Assembly: GCF_002209355.2 (NCBI RefSeq)
Contig: NZ_CP106855.1
Span: 992,001 to 1,056,000, forward strand
Direction of reading: 5' to 3'
Length of the DNA: 64,000 bases
From: Bdellovibrio sp. SKB1291214
GTDB taxonomy: Bacteria; Bdellovibrionota; Bdellovibrionia; Bdellovibrionales; Bdellovibrionaceae
How positions within the stretch are numbered: position 1 is the first letter of the stretch; every line of letters begins with the position of its first letter. Made by a program: the position numbers and the translations under genes. This document shows, one piece after another, positions 8,990 through 19,127 of the stretch. The notes under the pieces were generated by a model. It did not search any database. It saw only the letters and a list, made by a program, of their open reading frames with translations, and was not told the DNA's origin.

Positions 8990-9721
8990 CTAGATGGTCA
9001 TTTCTCGGTCACGATCCTTGTTTTCTTCAGGGAGCGTGAATGTGTAGCCTTGTTTAAAGATAGACCTTAAGTTTATACCTGGTGCGCCCAACTTCTTACG
9101 TAGCGAAGAAATATGTGTGTCGACCGTGTGCTTGGAAACATACAAACTGTCACTCCAAAACATATCTAAAAGTTTCTGCCGAGAGAAAACCTTGCCCTCA
9201 TTTTTCATAAAGTGACTCATCAGTTTAAATTCAATCGGCGTCAGTGGCAAAGCCGTTTCAGAACCATCTTTATTCACGACAAATATTTTTTGTAAAGACA
9301 GGTCGACCCGAAATCCAGCCATAAGAAATGAAGATCCAGCAGTTTTTGTACGTCGCAATTTTCCGCGCACACGGGCCTTAAGCTCTTCTGGATCAAACGG
9401 TTTAGTGACATAATCATCGCCGCCCACTTCGAACCCTTGCACTTTACTGGAGAGCTCGGTTTTTCCGGTTAGAAAAATAACGGGAAGGTCTGCAAATCTT
9501 TGCTCCGCTCGCAAATCTTTACAAAATTCAAAACCGTTAGCATCCGGCAAACTCACTTCTAAAAGCACAAGGGAGTAAATTCCCTTTTCTAGCTCCTGCC
9601 GTCCTTCTTCGGCAGAGGCTACACATTTAAGATTACAAATTTCCCCGATCGAATGCCGAACAATTGCCTGCATCTCCCGGGAATCCTCCACCAATAAAAC
9701 TCTCTTCTTTTGTGTTTCCAT
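8990..9721 (-). CDS. OmpR/PhoB-type response regulator with Asp-to-Glu phosphosite
   Basis: About 243 residues. The receiver domain (residues 6-118) has the acidic pair (VLLVED), the conserved Thr (VIFLTG) and Lys (YVTKPF), but the phosphoacceptor position reads LLEVSLPD, Glu 55 instead of Asp. The C-terminal winged helix (about 140-235) carries the usual LTPIEFKLM and SKHTVDTHISSLRKKLG recognition region. A Glu here often mimics phosphorylation, so the protein may be constitutively active or regulated otherwise. I chose ATG 9721 over a GTG at 9760 because the domain starts right after it, though the ribosome site is weak. It is divergent from the hybrid kinase at 9833. Confidence 0.85.
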   Translation of the reverse strand: METQKKRVLLVEDSREMQAIVRHSIGEICNLKCVASAEEGRQELEKGIYSLVLLEVSLPDANGFEFCKDLRAEQRFADLPVIFLTGKTELSSKVQGFEVGGDDYVTKPFDPEELKARVRGKLRRTKTAGSSFLMAGFRVDLSLQKIFVVNKDGSETALPLTPIEFKLMSHFMKNEGKVFSRQKLLDMFWSDSLYVSKHTVDTHISSLRKKLGAPGINLRSIFKQGYTFTLPEENKDRDREMTI

Positions 9722-9832
9722 ACACTCATTGTCTAAACCCACACCAATAATTTCTAGCACTTTTAATGTGTATTTTGTTTATCCCTGCGGACAAGACTTG
9801 GAGAGGGTCGTTTATTAAAGTCTAATTTAAAT

Positions 9833-12040
9833 ATGGCCACACAAACGATCCGACATAATCATACAAAACTACCAAGACTACTTGCCTATGCGGGCCTCGC
9901 AACCCTAGGTCTTATTGTTTTATTAATCTGCTACTCCGGATATAATCTGATGGATGCTGCCCTCTGGAGACGCCACACTGGCCAGGTTATCAACGAAATA
10001 CGAGGATTGAGGGCGAACTTAGAAGAAACAAAAATGAACTTGGCAGCGCTCTATATAAATCCGTATATGTCTAACGAGGCGTTCTCAAAGTCGCAGCTCG
10101 CGTTGCAAAGAAATCTTGTTAATGTGTCAGATCTCGTTCAAGACAACAAGATTCAGTCAAGAAGAGCACAGAAAGTCAGTACACTGGTGTCTGCAAAGAT
10201 AGACGTATGGACCTCCTACGCTACTAATTTACGCAATCGTAGCAAGTCCATCTCGATCGATCAGTTTCGTTCAATGTTATCTGCTGTGAACACAGATGAA
10301 ATCAATCGGACGGTCTTAGAGATGGAAACGGAAGAGCAATCTCTTCTCAATCGACGAACGGCCCGAGTCGATAAAGATTTTCAGCGCACAACTTGGATTG
10401 TGATCTTTTGTATCACCATCGCTTTTCTTCTTTTCTTCTTGTCCACAAGAATCTTGCACAAACAAATACGACTCCGTCAAAAAGTGGAAAAGGCCCTTGA
10501 TGAGGCTAGAATTAAGGCCATGGAGGCTTCCAATCTGAAATCCAGTTTTTTGGCGAATATGAGTCACGAAATTCGCACCCCACTTAATGGGATTATTGGA
10601 ATGACCAAACTGATGGAGCAGACTCCCCTGAATGCTCGTCAGCTTGATTATCTAGAAACCATCAAAGTGTCGTCGACATCACTTCTATCACTCATTAACG
10701 AGATATTAGACCTTTCAAAAATCGAATCAGGAAAATTTCAACTAGAGGAAACAAACTTTGAACTGTCCTCATTAATTAAAAGTGCTGTATCAATCGTTGA
10801 TTATTCAGCCAAACTTAAAAATCTGGAAATCAAAACTGAGATTGACCCAGCCGTTCCAGAGTTCTTAACCGGGGACCCACTAAGACTTCGACAAGTTCTT
10901 TTAAACCTTATCAACAACGCAATCAAATTTTCAGAACACGGTTTGATCAAAGTGCGCATCACACCAAAAGGACCCGATGCCAACGGCTCGCTTCACTTGC
11001 TTTTTGAGATCATTGACCAAGGAATTGGCTTTGATGCCGAAACGAAAAACAAGCTGTTTCAAAGTTTTTCCCAAGGCGATGGCTCAATGACTCGCAAATA
11101 TGGTGGCACAGGTTTAGGGCTGGCGATATCCAAACAAATTGTAGAAATGATGAAGGGCACGATTGATGTTGATAGCGTCAAAGGCATTGGCTCTCGATTT
11201 TATTTTGATGTGAATCTGGGATTGCCTCATACCGATGCTGAAATCCAAAGAATATCAAATCTTAAGCCAGTTGCTCCCCTTCAAGGACACGTTCTGATTG
11301 CTGAAGACAATCTCGTGAATCAAAAAGTCGTATCAGAAATGCTTTCAACAATGGGATGTACGAGTCACGTCGTAGAAAACGGGAATGCTGCGATTGCAGC
11401 TTTGCTCACAGACCACTACGATCTGATTCTTATGGATGCTCAAATGCCCGTCATGGACGGATATGAGGCGACCCGTCTAATTCGTAAAGGACAAGCTGGT
11501 GAGGACAATAAAACGATCCCGATCCTTGCCACGACGGCAAATGCTATCAAAGGTGATATTGAACTTTGTCTGGAAGCCGGCATGAACGACTATATCAGCA
11601 AACCGATTTCATATAATGACCTGGCTTTTAAAATCGGTAAATGGATGGGACGAGGACACCATGTGGTTAATCCGCTCAACATGGACAACCTTAAACAAGA
11701 AGATAAAAGAAGTGGAAACATGCTCCTCAAAGAGGTCGTGGAAATTTTCAATGAAGAAAGTCCAGCACAAATCAAAAAAATGCGAGAAGCAATTGCTTCT
11801 AAAGAATATGCTAAAATCCCGCCCATTGCTCACAACCTAAAATCTTCGGCTGCGGTTTTAGGAGCAATGAGGCTTAAAGAACTTGCCGAAAGAATTGAAA
11901 ATTTAGATTTAAAATCAACCAACGAGCAACAGGTCACATTACTCGTTGATTCATTAGACAAAGAATTAAGTTTGGTTCAGGAATACCTCGGCAAACATAT
12001 TCGCAAACAGTACCCACCACCGCCTGAAGCTTCCCCTTAG
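9833..12040 (+). CDS. Hybrid sensor histidine kinase (CHASE3-like, HisKA, ATPase, receiver, Hpt)
   Basis: 735 residues. Membrane segments at about 17-37 and 185-203 enclose a helical periplasmic region of CHASE3 type ([21 protein letters not shown]). Then come HisKA with [11 protein letters not shown] (His near 245), the ATPase with the N-box [22 protein letters not shown] and [11 protein letters not shown], a receiver with [13 protein letters not shown] (Asp near 535), and a C-terminal Hpt with [12 protein letters not shown] (His near 667). All phosphorelay residues are present, so it can run an internal His-Asp-His relay. Its output partner may be the divergent response regulator, though that protein lacks a phosphorylatable Asp. 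Its stop overlaps the stop of the convergent chemoreceptor gene. Confidence 0.92.
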   Translation: MATQTIRHNHTKLPRLLAYAGLATLGLIVLLICYSGYNLMDAALWRRHTGQVINEIRGLRANLEETKMNLAALYINPYMSNEAFSKSQLALQRNLVNVSDLVQDNKIQSRRAQKVSTLVSAKIDVWTSYATNLRNRSKSISIDQFRSMLSAVNTDEINRTVLEMETEEQSLLNRRTARVDKDFQRTTWIVIFCITIAFLLFFLSTRILHKQIRLRQKVEKALDEARIKAMEASNLKSSFLANMSHEIRTPLNGIIGMTKLMEQTPLNARQLDYLETIKVSSTSLLSLINEILDLSKIESGKFQLEETNFELSSLIKSAVSIVDYSAKLKNLEIKTEIDPAVPEFLTGDPLRLRQVLLNLINNAIKFSEHGLIKVRITPKGPDANGSLHLLFEIIDQGIGFDAETKNKLFQSFSQGDGSMTRKYGGTGLGLAISKQIVEMMKGTIDVDSVKGIGSRFYFDVNLGLPHTDAEIQRISNLKPVAPLQGHVLIAEDNLVNQKVVSEMLSTMGCTSHVVENGNAAIAALLTDHYDLILMDAQMPVMDGYEATRLIRKGQAGEDNKTIPILATTANAIKGDIELCLEAGMNDYISKPISYNDLAFKIGKWMGRGHHVVNPLNMDNLKQEDKRSGNMLLKEVVEIFNEESPAQIKKMREAIASKEYAKIPPIAHNLKSSAAVLGAMRLKELAERIENLDLKSTNEQQVTLLVDSLDKELSLVQEYLGKHIRKQYPPPPEASP

Positions 12041-13566
12041 GAAGCTCTTCGTCCTTCAATGAATTCATTGAGGCTTGTCACCAAGGAGTGTAGTTTAGCC
12101 GATTGACCGGAAAGTTCCTCTGCTGCTGCTGCGGACTCTTCCGCAACTGCCGCATTTGCCTGCGTTACTTTATCAAGTTCCGTAATCGAAACATTGATTT
12201 GGCTGATTCCTTGAGACTGCTCAGCACTTGCTGAAGACACTTCCGTGTTTAATTGATTCACTTTTTCCACTGTCGTGACAATCTGATTCAACGCATTCCC
12301 GCTGGATTCAGCCACTTCACAACCATGATTGATCTTTTCGACACTTTCTTTAATCAGCTCAGTGATCTCTTTGGCTGAAATCGCACTTCTTTGCGCCAAC
12401 GCACGGACCGCCTCGGCCACGACAGAAAATCCTTTACCCTGCTCGCCAGCTCTTGCCGCTTCCACAGCTGCATTTAAGGCCAACAGATTTGTTTGAAAGG
12501 CTATGTCATCAATGACACCCGTAATTTCTTCGATTTTCCTAGAACTTGATGCGATATCATTCATTGACACAATCAGATTTTGAACTTTGTTCTTACCTTC
12601 TGTTGCGCGCACTTGGGCTTCGCCCGATAGGTTTTTAGCCTCATTCGCGTTAGACGAATTCATATTGATCATACTTGAGACTTGCTCAGTCGAAGCTGAT
12701 GTTGTCTCGATCGACGCGGCAGCTTGTGTGGAAGACGTGCTCAGCGTTTGAGATGCTCTCGAGATTTCCGTACTTGCGTACGAAACCTTCTCTCCGGAAT
12801 CCTGTAGCTCTTTAATCACTTCTACCAACGTCGCCAAAGGCTTTTTTAAAGTCAAAGAGACGGCTCCCACAACTAGCAAACAGAACAACCCCGCAAACAT
12901 CAGGATTTTACCCGAAGCCTCTGCACTAGCGGCTCTGACTGGGGCCGTGCTAGACGTAATAGCAAAAACTCCGTGCAATTTTCCATCTTTCCAGTTTTCC
13001 ATTTGATGACCCAAAATATCTTTACCATTTTTCCAAGGACTGTTTGCCGGATCTCCATGGCACATCAGGCAACCTTGAGCTTCTGACAGCCTTACAGGGC
13101 GATAAACAGTCACAGTACTGTCGGTAATATCTGTGATCTCGGGAAGATTGGTATCCGCAGCAAACTTTTTAAACACTTCCATTTCAGAGATACTGGCCTG
13201 GTTTTCCACGTTACGTGGTTCATCCGAAAAAACCCGGAATTTATAGTGTTCTTTTTCTGCGCCCTCTTCGCCGACTTTCATTGCAGCAAAAATAGGAACT
13301 TGCTTCAACACTTCCAACTTTGATTCTTTCGATAGTTGTCCATCTGAATGCAGACTGATTGCTTTGGCGGCTATGTCGTCCAGACCACCTTGTTGTGCTA
13401 CGTAGGAGCGAACAACTTCCAATCGACTTAAAATCGCACGGGATTTCTCGACAAGATCTTCTGTACCCATCTGTTTGATTTGATGGTCACTTACGTAAAT
13501 GGAAAGTCCAACGCATAACGCGCAACCTATTGCGACACTTACAAGAACTCTGTGAGAGAACTTCAT
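12037..13566 (-). CDS. Methyl-accepting chemotaxis protein with haem c-type sensor (DUF3365/Tll0287-like)
   Basis: 509 residues. One N-terminal membrane helix, then a periplasmic domain of the Tll0287-like (DUF3365) class holding a CxxCH haem site (C166, C169, H170 in GCLMCHGDP) and the family stretch [15 protein letters not shown] second helix near 225-245 leads to a signalling domain with the hairpin tip [23 protein letters not shown]. It should sense redox state, oxygen, NO or a similar ligand through a covalent haem and signal to CheA/CheW. The start at 13566 has AGGTGG five bases upstream; the GTG at 13575 does not. A close paralogue sits at 41063. Confidence 0.9.
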   Translation of the reverse strand: MKFSHRVLVSVAIGCALCVGLSIYVSDHQIKQMGTEDLVEKSRAILSRLEVVRSYVAQQGGLDDIAAKAISLHSDGQLSKESKLEVLKQVPIFAAMKVGEEGAEKEHYKFRVFSDEPRNVENQASISEMEVFKKFAADTNLPEITDITDSTVTVYRPVRLSEAQGCLMCHGDPANSPWKNGKDILGHQMENWKDGKLHGVFAITSSTAPVRAASAEASGKILMFAGLFCLLVVGAVSLTLKKPLATLVEVIKELQDSGEKVSYASTEISRASQTLSTSSTQAAASIETTSASTEQVSSMINMNSSNANEAKNLSGEAQVRATEGKNKVQNLIVSMNDIASSSRKIEEITGVIDDIAFQTNLLALNAAVEAARAGEQGKGFSVVAEAVRALAQRSAISAKEITELIKESVEKINHGCEVAESSGNALNQIVTTVEKVNQLNTEVSSASAEQSQGISQINVSITELDKVTQANAAVAEESAAAAEELSGQSAKLHSLVTSLNEFIEGRRAS

Positions 13567-13665
13567 GCACACCACCTATTGTGTTATGGTGTGCTTATCG
13601 GAGACGCCAAAGTGGGCCATCATTCAATTTACCTTGAGATGTCCACCCTCATCTGATCTAGGATT

Positions 13666-14556
13666 TTAGGCCATTCTTAAAGGGAACGATGACAGTTTGG
13701 GATAAGACAGCGCTGCAACTTCACCAAAGTATTTTTCCGGTTCAGCGAAACAACGTTCGAAAATCTTTTGCAGAGCTGCTGCGTGTGTTCCATCCATAAA
13801 ACGGTGATCAAAAGTAACACCAATACGTGCCACAGGTCTAGCTTCCACAGAACCGGTTTCTGTTACCCATGCCCGTTGCTTAATTTGCCCCACAGTTAAT
13901 AGAATAGGAACCTTGGAATAAGAAACCAACGGCGCCCATGCAGTATCGGCACCCATCCCGCCAATGTTGGTAATCATAATAGAACCAAATGCATCTCGTG
14001 GCATTCCTGCCCACGTTAAATTAATGCCCAAATCATAATTCAAGAATGAAGTAATATTCAAAAGCGTGCGCATGAACGTCCATGGAACCCATTTCATGGC
14101 ATCCAATGATTTGGTCAACTCGCTTTGCTCACCACCTTTGATGGCCTTTGATTTACTCGCTAACTCTTGAGCAATCTGCGTTGCAGACATCTTTTCTGCT
14201 TCGCGCACGACAACGCCTGTTAAAGTCGCCTTACCCACCGGATCTTCTGAATTACCTGGAATATTGACTTGATAAAAGATATCGACGTTTTCACGCAGAT
14301 AAATGCGATTGAAACGAATCATCCCATTGATCTCTGGACGTTCTTTCATAGCGGTCGCTGCAGCCTTACCTACTAAGTGGGAAATCGAAAGCTTCACACC
14401 CGTCGCCGTCTCTTGAGCCTTCATGTACTCAAGAGCTTTACTCATGTCGATTTCAAGCAAGCCGTACACAGTAGGGTCCCCAGCTTTATGCCATGAACCC
14501 ATCGCGATTTTACGGAAAGCCGATCCACCTTTGGAAAGAGATAATTTTGTTTTCAT
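13666..14556 (-). CDS. Stand-alone 2-oxoacid dehydrogenase E2-type acyltransferase domain
   Basis: 296 residues matching the catalytic (CoA-binding) domain of dihydrolipoamide acyltransferases, with the active-site motif DHRFMDG (His 251) near the C-terminus and the strand block SISHLVGKAAATAMKERPEIN. There is no lipoyl domain and no peripheral-subunit-binding domain, so it is not a normal E2 subunit. No E1 or E3 genes are nearby. Related lone domains occur in some bacteria, and chloramphenicol acetyltransferases share the fold. The acyl acceptor is unknown. The start is an ATG with only a weak ribosome site. Confidence 0.82.
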   Translation of the reverse strand: MKTKLSLSKGGSAFRKIAMGSWHKAGDPTVYGLLEIDMSKALEYMKAQETATGVKLSISHLVGKAAATAMKERPEINGMIRFNRIYLRENVDIFYQVNIPGNSEDPVGKATLTGVVVREAEKMSATQIAQELASKSKAIKGGEQSELTKSLDAMKWVPWTFMRTLLNITSFLNYDLGINLTWAGMPRDAFGSIMITNIGGMGADTAWAPLVSYSKVPILLTVGQIKQRAWVTETGSVEARPVARIGVTFDHRFMDGTHAAALQKIFERCFAEPEKYFGEVAALSYPKLSSFPLRMA

Positions 14557-14641
14557 CTCTTAATGCTAAGTGTGACGGCCAACACATGTAAAATATGAAA
14601 GAAGCAAGGAATTGGGAATGCGACCTACGAAGAGTCGAGGT

Positions 14642-15094
14642 CTAGCGCAAATAGCAGGTCACTTTTTCGATGGTCCCGAATCCGATATAAGATTCTTCTT
14701 CGCGTAGAACTTGTACTGCCTTTAACTTCCGGTCTTCCTTGTGCAGTTTCAGTGTGACCCGCACATCTTTTTCAGACTCATTCTGAATCAAGACCTCGTA
14801 GTTCTCGGTATTTCCAACAAGCTTTGCTTGAACGGAGTCAAATGCGGCAGCCAACTGAAACTTTGCAGAGGTCATTGGATTCCCTCGTCCATCATATATG
14901 GATACAGATGCGCTCAAACGAGACCTTGCAGAAAACACATCGAAAGAACACTCCTTACCGTCCAAGGTCTTTCCTCGATAGGTCATTTCATCCTTGCCTA
15001 CCGGAACAAGATTCTTAAGTTGAAGCGGAATGGGGCCAGCAAATACGGAAGAAACGCACAGACATAGACTCACAAATACGACCAGGGATTTCAT
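14642..15094 (-). CDS. Small secreted protein, unknown function
   Basis: About 150 residues with a signal peptide (MKSLVVFVSLCLCVSSVFAG). The rest is beta-rich with three scattered cysteines and no known motif. The chosen start has GGAGAG seven bases upstream; an ATG five codons earlier lies on that site itself. It could be a periplasmic beta-sandwich protein. It is a single gene between the acyltransferase and the divergent thioredoxin-like gene. Confidence 0.6.
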   Translation of the reverse strand: MKSLVVFVSLCLCVSSVFAGPIPLQLKNLVPVGKDEMTYRGKTLDGKECSFDVFSARSRLSASVSIYDGRGNPMTSAKFQLAAAFDSVQAKLVGNTENYEVLIQNESEKDVRVTLKLHKEDRKLKAVQVLREEESYIGFGTIEKVTCYLR

Positions 15095-15339
15095 GGGAGA
15101 TCTCTCCATTCGAGACAGTTAAGTGACCCCTGGAATAATACGCGCAGGTCTTATGAATTCCCACAGGCAGAAAATTCAAAACATATTTTTCACCACAGCT
15201 CAAAAATAACCCCGCCAGATTCGTCACCCGAATGTGAGTTTTTTCAACCTGACCATTATCCATATTCTTTCACCTTAGTGGTGATTTAATCCTCGGGCCC
15301 GTTAAAACTTAGTCAAGATCTGCCGATTTATTTAGGGTC

Positions 15340-15921
15340 ATGAAAAGAATAATATTAAGTTTCGCATTAACTTGCTGGGCCTTGGGCTCATTAGCGTTAG
15401 TCTCCCAGTTCTATGGGTGGCACCTCATGACCTTTGCATCAGACGCTTCACTGGCTACAAAACAACAAGGTCAGTGGACCCTCACTCACGTCGTTAGTGA
15501 GTCCTGCAAATGCTCGGCAAAGGTTATGGCTTACCTAAAAGATCGAGGTCCATCGTCGCTTGCGCATGAAGAAATCGTTCTGTTAGGAAGGATACCTGCG
15601 GAATCTCAGGAGCTGGTCGCTAAAGGCTTTCCTCTTCGTCATTTGAACCCTGAGAATATCAAAGAAGACATTTCCAAGTTGGGTGTCCCTTTTCTGCTGA
15701 TCACCACACCCCAAGGCGACACAGTCTATGCCGGCGGTTATTCCGAGAAATCTGTGCAAGACGGTGGCCCTATTCGCGATCTTGAAATTCTGCAAGGCCT
15801 ACAAGGAAAAGGCACCGTTCAGAATTTTCCAATTTTCGGATGTGCTGTCAGTCGTAAGCTTCAAAAAATTGTAGATCCATTTTCTTTAAAGTATTCAAAA
15901 CAGGTGAACCATGAACTTTAG
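15340..15921 (+). CDS. Membrane-anchored thioredoxin-fold protein with CxC motif
   Basis: 193 residues: an N-terminal hydrophobic helix (residues 4-24) that anchors or exports it, then a thioredoxin-like domain. The active-site position holds CKC (C56, C58) instead of CxxC. A cis-Pro-like segment [13 protein letters not shown] follows near residues 110-123, and a further Cys lies near the C-terminus (IFGCAVS). It should act on thiols or metals in the periplasm. The gene overlaps the next chemoreceptor gene by 11 bases, so the pair is almost certainly co-translated, which suggests it works with that receptor. The family assignment is inferred from motifs only. Confidence 0.65.
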   Translation: MKRIILSFALTCWALGSLALVSQFYGWHLMTFASDASLATKQQGQWTLTHVVSESCKCSAKVMAYLKDRGPSSLAHEEIVLLGRIPAESQELVAKGFPLRHLNPENIKEDISKLGVPFLLITTPQGDTVYAGGYSEKSVQDGGPIRDLEILQGLQGKGTVQNFPIFGCAVSRKLQKIVDPFSLKYSKQVNHEL

Positions 15922-17206
15922 ACAAAGTTTTACCAGATCTCGCTCGGCTATTTTTCTAATCAGTCTGTATGCGCACCTTCCTATTTTCTCATATCTGGCG
16001 GCGACTCATGGACACAGCCAATGGGTTCCTTGGGGAGCGGGATTATTTATTTTATCTGCTCCGACGATCGCCTTTTTCATGGGCGTAGCGTCGGCCTTAC
16101 TGCCAAACTTGCTGGCGATTGCGATCATGAGTTTCTCAGGTCTGTTGATCCATTTAACAAATGGAATGATCGAGATGCACTTTCACGTGTTCGTATCCTT
16201 AGCTTTTTGTTTGTCATTCGGCTTGATGACTCCGATATTAACGGCTGCCGTGACGATCGCGATTCATCACATCGGCTTCTTTCTGTGGTTTCCGAAAAGT
16301 GTATTTAGCTATGACGCAGGTTTTGGGATTGTTCTGCTTCATGCTGTTTTCGTTATACTAGAAACAATTCCCTTGATGCTCATCGCGAAACGTTATGGCG
16401 TATTTATCGAGTTACAAGATACGACCATCGCTCAGCTCACGCAAATTTCAGGGCAAAACTATGAGGGTTGCACGGTCATCGAAGATACCGGGAAAAAACT
16501 AGACGCTTCCACTCAAGAAGTCAGTTCCGGTTTAGAAAGTTCATTACAGCGCCTCACAGATTTACTGCAAGTCGTGAATAACAACTCTCGTTCTGCTCAA
16601 GAAGCAGAATCTCTATCCACGACCTCCAAGCAAGTTGCTACTGAGGGTGCCAAGCATATCACGGACTTGATCGACACAATCAAAAAGATCTCCGCCAGTG
16701 CAAATGAAATCAATAATATCGTAACGGTGATCGAAGACATTGCTTTTCAAACAAATCTGTTGGCTTTAAACGCCTCCGTTGAAGCAGCCCGCGCTGGTGA
16801 ACACGGAAGAGGGTTTGGAGTCGTGGCTGAAGCAGTCCGTACTCTCGCACAGCGTTGTGCTAATTCCGCAAAAGACATTTCGGGTCTGGTTAAAGGCAAT
16901 GTTGAGATCATCCGCACGGGAGAAACAAGCGCCGACGAAAGCAGTCAATCCTTGAATGAAATTCTAACGGCTATCAACCGCGTGCAAGCTCTGAATGCCG
17001 AAATCTCTATCTCCAGCGCTTCTCAAAGCATGGAACTGGAACAGGTCACTAAAACGATTTCAAAAGTCGATGAATTGACCTCGCAAAATACAGGTTATGC
17101 ACGTGATTTAAATGCTACGTCCGCACAGCTGCTGAACGACGCTCAGATGCTTTCAGAATTGGTAAGCAGTATGAAAGATTCTTCGACGATAAAGAAACAA
17201 CATTAA
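15911..17206 (+). CDS. Methyl-accepting chemotaxis protein with multi-pass membrane sensor
   Basis: 431 residues. Residues 12-165 form about six membrane helices with a histidine cluster: H90 and H92 in [10 protein letters not shown], and H119 and H120 in AIHHIG. The same kind of His-bearing membrane module occurs in other bacterial sensors. There is no periplasmic domain. Residues about 190-425 are a chemoreceptor signalling domain with the tip [25 protein letters not shown]. It may sense a metal, redox or membrane signal. AGGTG lies five bases before the ATG, inside the preceding gene. The upstream CxC protein is a likely partner. Confidence 0.88.
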   Translation: MNFRQSFTRSRSAIFLISLYAHLPIFSYLAATHGHSQWVPWGAGLFILSAPTIAFFMGVASALLPNLLAIAIMSFSGLLIHLTNGMIEMHFHVFVSLAFCLSFGLMTPILTAAVTIAIHHIGFFLWFPKSVFSYDAGFGIVLLHAVFVILETIPLMLIAKRYGVFIELQDTTIAQLTQISGQNYEGCTVIEDTGKKLDASTQEVSSGLESSLQRLTDLLQVVNNNSRSAQEAESLSTTSKQVATEGAKHITDLIDTIKKISASANEINNIVTVIEDIAFQTNLLALNASVEAARAGEHGRGFGVVAEAVRTLAQRCANSAKDISGLVKGNVEIIRTGETSADESSQSLNEILTAINRVQALNAEISISSASQSMELEQVTKTISKVDELTSQNTGYARDLNATSAQLLNDAQMLSELVSSMKDSSTIKKQH

Positions 17207-17236
17207 CTGAAATTCATTCTGCAAAATAACATCTTT

Positions 17237-17276
17237 CCCCTCTCACTTCTGAATGGAAAACTGAGAGGGGTTTTTT
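17237..17276 (+). terminator. Intrinsic terminator after the chemoreceptor pair
   Basis: CCCCTCTCA pairs with TGAGAGGGG (nine pairs) around a 16-base loop, followed by six T. It lies 30 bases after the stop and 20 bases before the next gene. Confidence 0.85.
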
Positions 17277-17295
17277 ATTTTGTAAGGACGTGACC

Positions 17296-18864
17296 ATGGC
17301 AACTGTGCAACAGAAAACAGAATCTTTTTGGCAAAAGGATTTCTCTCTCTCTTCAATTTCACAACTCGACGAATCCCTCAATACGGACGTGTGTGTTGTC
17401 GGCGGCGGTGTTGCAGGGCTGCTCACCGCCTACGAATTATTAAAACAAGGGCTTCGGGTGGTTGTCCTTGAACGGGGGCCATTAAATAAAAATGAAAGTA
17501 GCTTTACGACAGCTCATCTTTCTGCGGCATTGGATGATGGTTTTGATCACATGCTGCATCTACATGGCCAAGAGAAATTGCGGCTTTTTTATCAGAGCCA
17601 TCGCCATGCTATTCAACTGATCGAAAAAATTATTACTGATGAAAAGATCGATTGTGAGTTCGCGCGAGTTAATGGATATCTGTTTCTATCCCCCGATAAA
17701 GATCAGGCCTATTTAGCCCGAGAGTACGAAGCCGCTTTGCTAGCGGGGGCGGAAGATATCAAGTTCGCCAGCGAGTTCCCGGAAACGTTCTTTCCCACAG
17801 GCCCTGCGATTCGCTTTGAAGGTCAAGGGCAGCTTCATCCCTTAAAGTTTGTTCAAGGGCTGGTGCAGGCTATTCTTCGACATGGAGGAAAAGTATATGA
17901 ATATTCCAACGCCGAATATTTCCACGAGGGAGAAGAAACCTTTGTTATCGCAAAGGGGGATCACCGTATCGATTGCAAAGACATTGTTCTTGCGACCAAC
18001 AGCCCGACGACTTCAAATAAAATTTATTTAAAACAAGCGGCCTATCGAACTTACGCCATTGCATTGAAGATCCCGAAGGGCTCCATGACCCCTGCTCTTT
18101 ATTGGGATACTCAGGAAAATTACCACTATGTGCGAAGCGTATCGTCCCCGGAGAGAAACTTCGATGTATTGATTGTTGGTGGCGAGGACCACCGAGTCGG
18201 CGAAGGACATCCAGAAAAATGTTTCGAAAATCTTCTAGAATGGGTGCAACAACGTTTGGAAATAAACTCTACGGAAATGGTTGCCTCATGGTCTGGCCAA
18301 GTGGAGGAGCCCGTCGACGGAATTGCCTTTATTGGTCTTTCTCCAGGTAAAAAAAATACTTATATCGTCACTGGCGACTCAGGACATGGCTATACCCATG
18401 CGGCGATTGCTTCCAAAATCATCACCGGTTTGATCAAAGGGGAGCATCATCAATGGGCTTCCATATATGACCCAAACCGCTTCACTTTAAAAGCGGCCAA
18501 GGACTATTTATCCGAAAATGCAAACACTCTTCAACAATATGCCGATTGGATTGTGCCTCACGAAAGTATTGAAACTTTAAATCTTAACGAAGGGTGCATT
18601 GTAAATCGAGGTTTGCAAAAAATGGCAGTGTATAAGGATGAAGAAGGAAAACTTTTTAAGATGTCAGCCGTGTGCCCGCACATGGGTGGCCTGGTTAAAT
18701 GGAATTCGGTCGAGAAAACCTGGGACTGTCCCTGCCATGGTTCACGTTTTAATAGATTTGGTGAAACGCTTCACCCACCAGCAACCACGAATTTACAATC
18801 ATTGGATGGAACAAAAAAAGAAGTTCCTGGCGAACACAAGGATCGCCAGGAACCAAATCTATGA
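17296..18864 (+). CDS. FAD-dependent oxidoreductase with C-terminal Rieske [2Fe-2S] domain
   Basis: About 522 residues. The N-terminal Rossmann motif DVCVVGGGVAGLLTAYELL binds FAD, and the middle matches the DAO-type glycine-oxidase fold, with GDSGHGYTHA near its end. The last 90 residues are a Rieske domain with CPHMGG and CPCHGSRF, the four cluster ligands being Cys-x-His and Cys-x-x-His. Such fusions are known in bacteria but their substrates are mostly undefined; an amine or amino acid substrate is a guess. AAGGA seven bases upstream fixes the start at ATG 17296. No signal peptide is present, so it is cytoplasmic. Confidence 0.9.
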   Translation: MATVQQKTESFWQKDFSLSSISQLDESLNTDVCVVGGGVAGLLTAYELLKQGLRVVVLERGPLNKNESSFTTAHLSAALDDGFDHMLHLHGQEKLRLFYQSHRHAIQLIEKIITDEKIDCEFARVNGYLFLSPDKDQAYLAREYEAALLAGAEDIKFASEFPETFFPTGPAIRFEGQGQLHPLKFVQGLVQAILRHGGKVYEYSNAEYFHEGEETFVIAKGDHRIDCKDIVLATNSPTTSNKIYLKQAAYRTYAIALKIPKGSMTPALYWDTQENYHYVRSVSSPERNFDVLIVGGEDHRVGEGHPEKCFENLLEWVQQRLEINSTEMVASWSGQVEEPVDGIAFIGLSPGKKNTYIVTGDSGHGYTHAAIASKIITGLIKGEHHQWASIYDPNRFTLKAAKDYLSENANTLQQYADWIVPHESIETLNLNEGCIVNRGLQKMAVYKDEEGKLFKMSAVCPHMGGLVKWNSVEKTWDCPCHGSRFNRFGETLHPPATTNLQSLDGTKKEVPGEHKDRQEPNL

Positions 18865-18868
18865 ACTT

Positions 18869-19042
18869 TTATACGCGGCGATTGGAATCTTTCTTATCGT
18901 TCATGTGCTCGATCTTATCACCGAGATCATGAATCGCTTTTCCTGTTTTGGGCGCTTTTTCAGAGACCTTAGAAGCCACTTCTTCGATCTTGTCGCCAAC
19001 TTTACGGGAGAAACTTTGGTTAGAGTTTGTATTTGAAGCCAT
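18869..19042 (-). CDS. Small hydrophilic protein, possible stress protein
   Basis: 57 residues, very polar, rich in Lys, Ser, Asp and Glu, and predicted to be helical or disordered (KVGDKIEEVASKVSEKAPKTG repeats a K-x-x-E pattern). The composition resembles small LEA-like or CsbD-like stress proteins, but no motif proves that. A strong GGAGG five bases before the ATG supports it as a real gene. It ends four bases from the convergent oxidoreductase gene. Confidence 0.6.
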   Translation of the reverse strand: MASNTNSNQSFSRKVGDKIEEVASKVSEKAPKTGKAIHDLGDKIEHMNDKKDSNRRV

Positions 19043-19127
19043 AATTGCCTCCTTTTTGTTGACCACAGTATATCTCGATTTGAACAGGCTTTAATTTGTT
19101 TATGAACAATGACTAGACGAGGGACCT

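Noticed and set aside
15015-15263. 82-codon minus-strand open frame upstream of the small secreted protein
   Set aside because: Its second half overlaps the signal peptide region of the better-supported gene at 14642-15094 in another frame, and it has no recognised motif.
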